Source of the DNA: an uncultured Bacteroidales bacterium
GTDB taxonomy: Bacteria; Bacteroidota; Bacteroidia; Bacteroidales; Paludibacteraceae
Assembly: GCA_946616535.1 (NCBI GenBank)
Contig: CAMOJA010000008.1
Coordinates: forward strand, 11,142-75,141
DNA: 64,000 nucleotides
Reading direction: 5' to 3'
This document shows positions 60,601 through 64,000 of this stretch, in pieces; position 1 is the first letter of the stretch; each line of letters begins with the position of its first letter. The notes under the pieces are model-generated. The model saw nothing but the letters and a program-made list of their open reading frames with translations. It did no database searches and had not been told where the DNA came from. Both the position numbers and the translations under genes were made by a program.

Positions 60601-63471
60601 AGCCGATGCACCGTAATCTACGCTATCTGTTAGGAGGATTGTTCCATCCCAATCGACAAACTGTACTTGGTAACGGTTGATGGTATATTGTGCAGTTACT
60701 ACCAAGTCTTCCGTTACATTGTCTAATGCCATATCCCAACTTGTGAATGTGTAACCTTCGCGCGTAGGATTAGCAGGTGCAGTAGCCGATGCTCCGTTAT
60801 CCACGCTATCTGTATGAAGAATTGTCCCATCCCAATCTACAAACTGCACTTGATAACGGTTGATTCTGAAAATTGCTTCAAAGGTAGTATCTTGTGTTAG
60901 TATGATTGTACGAGGATTGTCTGTTATTCCATCGCTCCATTGAGCGAAATGGTAACCAGTATTCGGAATGGCGGCAATCGTGATAGTCGTATCCTGCGGG
61001 AATGAGCCTCCTCCTATTGCTGAACCATAAGAGGGAATATTCGCAAATAAAGAGACAGTATATTGCGGTATTATAACGTTGGAAATAGGTAATATGTTAG
61101 TAAAATCCTTCCATTGGTCTGCGGCTTTATAGACGGTTACACTTCCTTCTTGAACATAGAGTGGAATTGATTTGTCAACATTCGAGAAAACACCGCTACC
61201 ATCACCGCTGCATATTGGTGGCGTTATTGCTTTGCATGTAATAGAGGTTAGCGCGGAACAATTCATAAATACCTCTTTAGCCATGCTTGTAAGACCACTG
61301 CCGATAGTTACAGATATCAAACCGGTGCAATCCGCAAAGTAATTAGCACCTATAGATGTGACACTATCGGGGATTGTTACGGAAATCAAGTGCGTGCAAC
61401 CATAAAAACAACGCTCCCCGAGTGTTGCTATTCCTTTCGGGATAACCAAATCTGTAACAAGTTCTCCATTCAGATATAAATTATGTGCGTAGTATAGAGG
61501 CGAAGAATAACTTTGTGGGAATTGCAACTTGCACCATGCTTCAAGATCCGAAATATGTACGGCGGTCAAACCGGTGCAATTACTGAAAGCACCACTTCCA
61601 ATGTTTGTGACGCTATTGGGAATGGTCACGGAGGTCAAACCGGTGCAACCAGAGAAAGCACTACCTCCAATGCTGATGACGCTATTGGGAATAGTCACAG
61701 AGGTCAAACCGCTACATTCACGGAAAGCCTGAACTCCAATACTTGTGACGCTATTTGGAATAGTCACAGAGGTCAAACCGCTGCAATTACTGAATGCACC
61801 ACTTCCAATGTTTGTAACGCTATTGGGAATGGTAATAGAGGTCAAACCAGTGCAATTATAGAAAGCATAAGATCCAATGCTTGTGACGCTATTGGGAATC
61901 GTCACAGAGGTCAAACCGCTGCAACCATAGAAAGCATAATCTCCAATACTGGTGACGCTATTGGGAATCGTCACAGAGGTCAAACCGCTGCTATTCCTGA
62001 AAGCAGAACTTCCAATGCTGGTGACGCTATTGGGAATGGTCACAGAGGTCATAACGGTGCAACCTCGGAAAGCATAATTACCAATGCTGGTTATTCCTTC
62101 CGAAATAATGACTGATTTTATTGCGTTTTTGAGTTCATCCCATGGAGTTGTTTCCCCATACGAATAATTTTTCATCTCTCCTGTGCCGGTAAGTATTAAA
62201 ATACTATCACAAGATAGTTCCCAATTTATTGATTGCGCACTACCTATAGCGCGGATATCAGTAAACTCTTCCCAATATAACGCATTTTGATAAGCCTCAA
62301 CACTTTCTATAGGAACAAATAATATGGCAGAATAACTTGAGAATGGTTCGCTTGCTACAGATGGTGGTGTTACTGCTTCGCATGTGATTGTACTGAGGTT
62401 ACAATTCTTAAAAGCATATGTTCCAATGTTTGTAACACTGCCTGGAATTGAAATTGCTGTTAATTTGCTACATCCTGAGAAAAGTTCCTGGTCTATGTTT
62501 GTAATTGTATTCGGTATATTTACAGTTGTCAATTTGTTGCAGTTTGTAAAAGCTTTTGATCCAATAGAGGTAACAGAATTAGAAATCGTCACTGAAGTAA
62601 CGTTGTTACAATCGCTGAATGCGGAACTACCAATGCTTGTAACACTATTAGGAATTTCAACAGATGTTAAACTACTGCAGCGCGCAAAAGCGCCCTCTCT
62701 TATACTTGTAACACTATTGGGGATAATTAAATTTGTAATCAGTTCCTCTCCTATGTAAAGTGAATACGCATTTCCTCCCCGAGAAGACGAAACTTCGCTT
62801 GGCTTCCAAGTTTTTGTACACCATTGTTCTATGCTTCCAGTGAAACGAATAGTGTCTATAGCACAGTCCTCAAAATACCATTGTTCTAAATTGGTTAGGT
62901 TGTTACCAACTGTTATGGACGTTAAATTGTGACATCCATAAAAAGGACGAAATCCAACACTTGTAATGCTATTAGGGATAGTAATGGACTGCAAACTGCT
63001 ACAATTGTGAAATACCCTTTTCTCTATACTCGTAACACTATTAGGGATTATAATTGAGGTCAAACTACCGCATTCATGAAAAGCACGTTCTTTTATACTA
63101 GTGACACTATTGCCAATTTCCACACTATTTAGACTTGAACATTCTCCAAATGCATATTCTTTAATACTATTCACATTATTGGGTATAACTATATAGGTCA
63201 AACCCGAGCATTTGTAAAATGCATACTTCCCTATACTATTGAGACCTTCAGGTAGTGAGACATAAACGATATAGGATTTATAGTCTAACCATGGAGCACT
63301 ATTATTATAACCGAAATCACTCATTTCACCGCTACCAGTAATAGTAAGTGTGCTGTCTTTTGTGTTTAATGACCACGTGAGATTGTCGCCGCATGTGCCG
63401 TTAACGATAGCGGCATTCATTGTCCCTACGCCGGCTGCTACAGCGAGCAATAGGGTAAAAAGTTTTTTCAT
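57616..63471 (-). CDS. BspA-type leucine-rich-repeat surface protein with InlB-like and Listeria-Bacteroides repeats
   Basis: From ATG 63471 the product is 1951 residues. A signal peptide (about 1-21) is followed by TpLRR/LRR_5 repeats of 23 residues (ITIPNSVTSIGxxAFxxC) in blocks at about 25-390, 420-760, 1170-1270 and 1420-1820. InlB-like B-repeat segments (TQWSDGITDNPRTI) occur near 840, 1100 and 1350. Three nearly identical Listeria-Bacteroides repeats (YQVQFVDWDGTIL...) lie at about 870-1060, followed by a related fourth unit. A fibronectin-like domain and the C-terminal motif QIFIIRGDKIYTLQGQEVR end the protein. BspA-type proteins bind host or matrix proteins. The gene is richer in A/T than its neighbours, hinting at separate history. 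Confidence 0.9.
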   Translation of the reverse strand: MKKLFTLLLAVAAGVGTMNAAIVNGTCGDNLTWSLNTKDSTLTITGSGEMSDFGYNNSAPWLDYKSYIVYVSLPEGLNSIGKYAFYKCSGLTYIVIPNNVNSIKEYAFGECSSLNSVEIGNSVTSIKERAFHECGSLTSIIIPNSVTSIEKRVFHNCSSLQSITIPNSITSVGFRPFYGCHNLTSITVGNNLTNLEQWYFEDCAIDTIRFTGSIEQWCTKTWKPSEVSSSRGGNAYSLYIGEELITNLIIPNSVTSIREGAFARCSSLTSVEIPNSVTSIGSSAFSDCNNVTSVTISNSVTSIGSKAFTNCNKLTTVNIPNTITNIDQELFSGCSKLTAISIPGSVTNIGTYAFKNCNLSTITCEAVTPPSVASEPFSSYSAILFVPIESVEAYQNALYWEEFTDIRAIGSAQSINWELSCDSILILTGTGEMKNYSYGETTPWDELKNAIKSVIISEGITSIGNYAFRGCTVMTSVTIPNSVTSIGSSAFRNSSGLTSVTIPNSVTSIGDYAFYGCSGLTSVTIPNSVTSIGSYAFYNCTGLTSITIPNSVTNIGSGAFSNCSGLTSVTIPNSVTSIGVQAFRECSGLTSVTIPNSVISIGGSAFSGCTGLTSVTIPNSVTNIGSGAFSNCTGLTAVHISDLEAWCKLQFPQSYSSPLYYAHNLYLNGELVTDLVIPKGIATLGERCFYGCTHLISVTIPDSVTSIGANYFADCTGLISVTIGSGLTSMAKEVFMNCSALTSITCKAITPPICSGDGSGVFSNVDKSIPLYVQEGSVTVYKAADQWKDFTNILPISNVIIPQYTVSLFANIPSYGSAIGGGSFPQDTTITIAAIPNTGYHFAQWSDGITDNPRTIILTQDTTFEAIFRINRYQVQFVDWDGTILHTDSVDNGASATAPANPTREGYTFTSWDMALDNVTEDLVVTAQYTINRYQVQFVDWDGTILLTDSVDYGASAIAPANLTREGYTFTSWDMALDNVTEDLVVTAQYTINRYQVQFVDWDGTILHTDSVDYGASAIAPANPTREGYTFTGWNKVFDNVTKDLIVTAQYTINRYNISVNCNNIQGTIEGESGEFDYMSTLTYRAIPNEGYIFTQWSDGITDNPRTITLTQDTTLTAEFAEDYILAAGTCGEYLTWTLTRDSILTIEGYGNMTSHPWTRYRLYIKIVSLPDGLTNTCKEAFKYCSNLTSVTIPNSVTTIGEYAFANCSSLISITIPNSVTHIGPRAFEKCISLTSITIPNSVTNIGGYAFQGCSSLTSITLPNSITSIGNNVFSGCDSLMAIYVPCGELDRFVTMLRNDSRVQYTPLPYSITTTAVNGIINVPICYEEPIQITAIPNAGYIFTQWSDGITDNPRTITLTQDTMFTAKFSELSIDGLVYSFDTNKQTAELIRVANKNIASIIIPDTIVYDNSTYAVVTIGQDAFRSCHALTSVTIGENITTIQAGAFSGCNALSSISIPNNVISIGQDAFRNCTSLSSAHIGNNVAEIGISAFDGCTQLSQIVIPTNVTSIGNNAFGGCTGLRTIEWNAEYVNTSSTSLSPFHGIESQITSFIIGDSVKYLPARLCYNFINLSSVIIPNSVRGIGEGAFYNCSSLSSVTIPNSVTSIGSAAFKGCSFSAISIPNSVTSIGEKAFAYCTNLEDVTIGTEVTTLGRSVFSTSASIKRVQWNAINYRQAKPERDSNCFPFYASRDSISSFVFGEGVNYVPEYLLKDFSAIQSLVIPASVTNIDRYAFANDSLTEMTCLAEIPPTIDSTAIVGMNTSTCVLYVPYSSVNTYRNANVWKEFVNIRAIGAEEVEEPEDDIVITPSNTTASIIWALISNAVSYELVIRDMNGNVICTLTFNAYGQLTGIAFAPSRNRQAQQTQVAGFQFVVSGLENGTTYEYEFNAKDENDNIIETFTGTFTTTNDTPTSVENTPENMLNVPKKVIYNNQIFIIRGDKIYTLQGQEVR
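60300..60865 (-). repeat. Three near-identical ~186-bp repeats (Listeria-Bacteroides units)
   Basis: Three head-to-tail copies encode YQVQFVDWDGTIL(H/L)TDSV, GASA.APAN.TREGYTFT and so on, differing at few bases. Such identity points to recent duplication or gene conversion. Confidence 0.9.
61560..62065 (-). repeat. 69-bp LRR-coding repeats, about 7 near-identical copies
   Basis: Consecutive 23-codon units encode TSVTIPNSVTSIG followed by a variable AF.xCxGL segment, with high identity at DNA level, especially across the word ggaatngtcacagaggtcaaaccg. Confidence 0.9.
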
Positions 63472-63532
63472 AATGTTATAAATTTTAGTTAATAATATAC
63501 ACAATAAAAGCGTGCGTTTTCGTTCGCTTCAT

Positions 63533-63670
63533 TTGATTTTCTGAGGTTCTGGACTACCTTACTTATTCAAATAAATGCACGGAAAACTCACGCTGATACG
63601 TGAGCGTGCATAAACCGTACTTGAATAAGTAATTGATTTTTCTAAAAGTGTCCAGTTTTCAGAAAATCAA
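63533..63670. repeat. 138-bp nested palindrome upstream of the BspA-type gene
   Basis: Five concentric stems: TTGATTTTCTGA/TCAGAAAATCAA, CTGGAC/GTCCAG, TTACTTATTCAA/TTGAATAAGTAA, ATGCACG/CGTGCAT and CTCACG/CGTGAG (loop of 6), 43 base pairs in all. It could be a MITE-like element, a structured leader or a terminator. No target-site duplication is obvious. Confidence 0.9.
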
Positions 63671-63693
63671 GTTGGGCTTATTACGCTATTTTG

Positions 63694-63709
63694 GGCGCAC
63701 ATTTGCGCC
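63694..63709. other. Small perfect hairpin
   Basis: GGCGCA-CATT-TGCGCC, about 40 bases beyond the stop of the toxin fragment on the minus strand; a weak terminator candidate. Confidence 0.5.
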
Positions 63710-63748
63710 GTTATGTCCTCCTGTTTAACGTCAGTGAGTGACGAGAGG

Positions 63749-63946
63749 TTATTTCATTCTTTGAAGAATATCCTTTAGGAATACCTCCGATATGTTTTCA
63801 TAATCCGCTTTGTCGTAAATGTAAAGCAACTGCAATTCATCTTCTACAATTTTGGCACGGATGATTACTCGAGCGCCACCGCTTCTGCCACGTCTTTTGG
63901 ACGTGATAGCCATCCGAATCTTACGTGCTCCATCAGTGAGGAACAA
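63749..63946 (-). pseudogene. RelE/ParE-type toxin, 3' fragment
   Basis: About 60 residues match the C-terminal half of RelE-family toxins (GARKIRMAITSKRRGRSGGARVI, then LLYIYDKADYENISE). No ATG precedes the conserved part and the same frame has several stops between 63970 and 64000, so the N-terminal half appears lost. No antitoxin gene follows on the left. It may be a decayed toxin-antitoxin pair. The window edge limits certainty. Confidence 0.55.
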
Positions 63947-64000
63947 TGGCGTTTTTTCAAGCGTTTGTAGGCAACTTTAAAATCATCAGACATTCTTACT

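Noticed and set aside
61513..62115. 200-residue plus-strand frame and the regular repeats suggesting a CRISPR array
   Set aside because: The periodicity comes from 69-bp LRR codon repeats without spacers; the plus-strand frame is their antisense shadow.
63947..63994. MSDDFKVAYKRLKK frame on the minus strand as the toxin N-terminus
   Set aside because: It is in a different frame, too short to supply the missing half, and is cut by the window edge.

Overview
The window is chromosomal DNA of a Bacteroidota bacterium, most likely an uncultured gut- or rumen-type member of the Bacteroidales. The promoters are of the TAnnTTTG type, there is no strong Shine-Dalgarno pattern, and many genes belong to families largely confined to this phylum (DUF4831, DUF4835/PorD, BT_3928-like DoxX, C10 peptidases, Bacteroidales-type OadA). 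The window also holds a PorE-like OmpA lipoprotein and BspA-type leucine-rich repeats. No rRNA, tRNA, CRISPR array or complete insertion sequence was seen.

Layout. 1-3.7 kb (minus): 5' part of a carboxytransferase (oadA), a Wzi-like outer-membrane protein, an OmpH/Skp chaperone and a small membrane protein. 4.3-15 kb (plus): PrsW protease, bactofilin, DUF1015, PorE-like lipoprotein, thyA-folA, tex, ettA and a hemerythrin-LuxR regulator. 15-30.7 kb (plus): tilS, aroE, DUF4831, PorD-like, recN, rarA, hemW, PBP1A, and a run of exported proteins (TPR, degenerate TraB, unknown, amidase). 30.7-33.4 kb (minus): Na/Pi transporter and an AraC regulator. 33.5-38.15 kb: accessory patch with a beta-helix lipoprotein, small lipoproteins, a frameshifted gene, a possible -1 frameshift gene, a large inverted repeat and two tiny overlapping ORFs. 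38.2-42.3 kb: queH and a proton antiporter, then exosortase and tsaD on the other strand. 42.4-53.7 kb (plus): waaA, hisS, DUF1599-DoxX, two tandem C10 proteases, tpiA, gamma carbonic anhydrase, pyrH, frr, rsgA. 53.7-56.7 kb (minus): korA-korB. 57-64 kb (minus): a 1951-residue BspA-type repeat protein, fossil gene ends behind it, a large nested palindrome in front of it, and a toxin fragment.

Themes. Housekeeping functions (folate and thymidylate synthesis, translation, DNA repair, central metabolism) are interleaved with envelope and secretion genes (PorE/PorD-like type IX components, exosortase, PBP1A, amidase, secreted proteases, surface LRR protein). Three secreted proteins share one short C-terminal motif.

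The most unusual feature is a set of short tandem arrays, mostly with a 7-bp unit of the TTGATAA/TTGTCAA kind. They fill many operon junctions, supply start or stop codons for several genes, and also lie inside reading frames, always in the orientation or variant that lacks stops. The second is an extended, strongly conserved promoter block repeated at about eleven sites. The third is a pair of degenerate copies of a protein C-terminus stacked behind the BspA gene.
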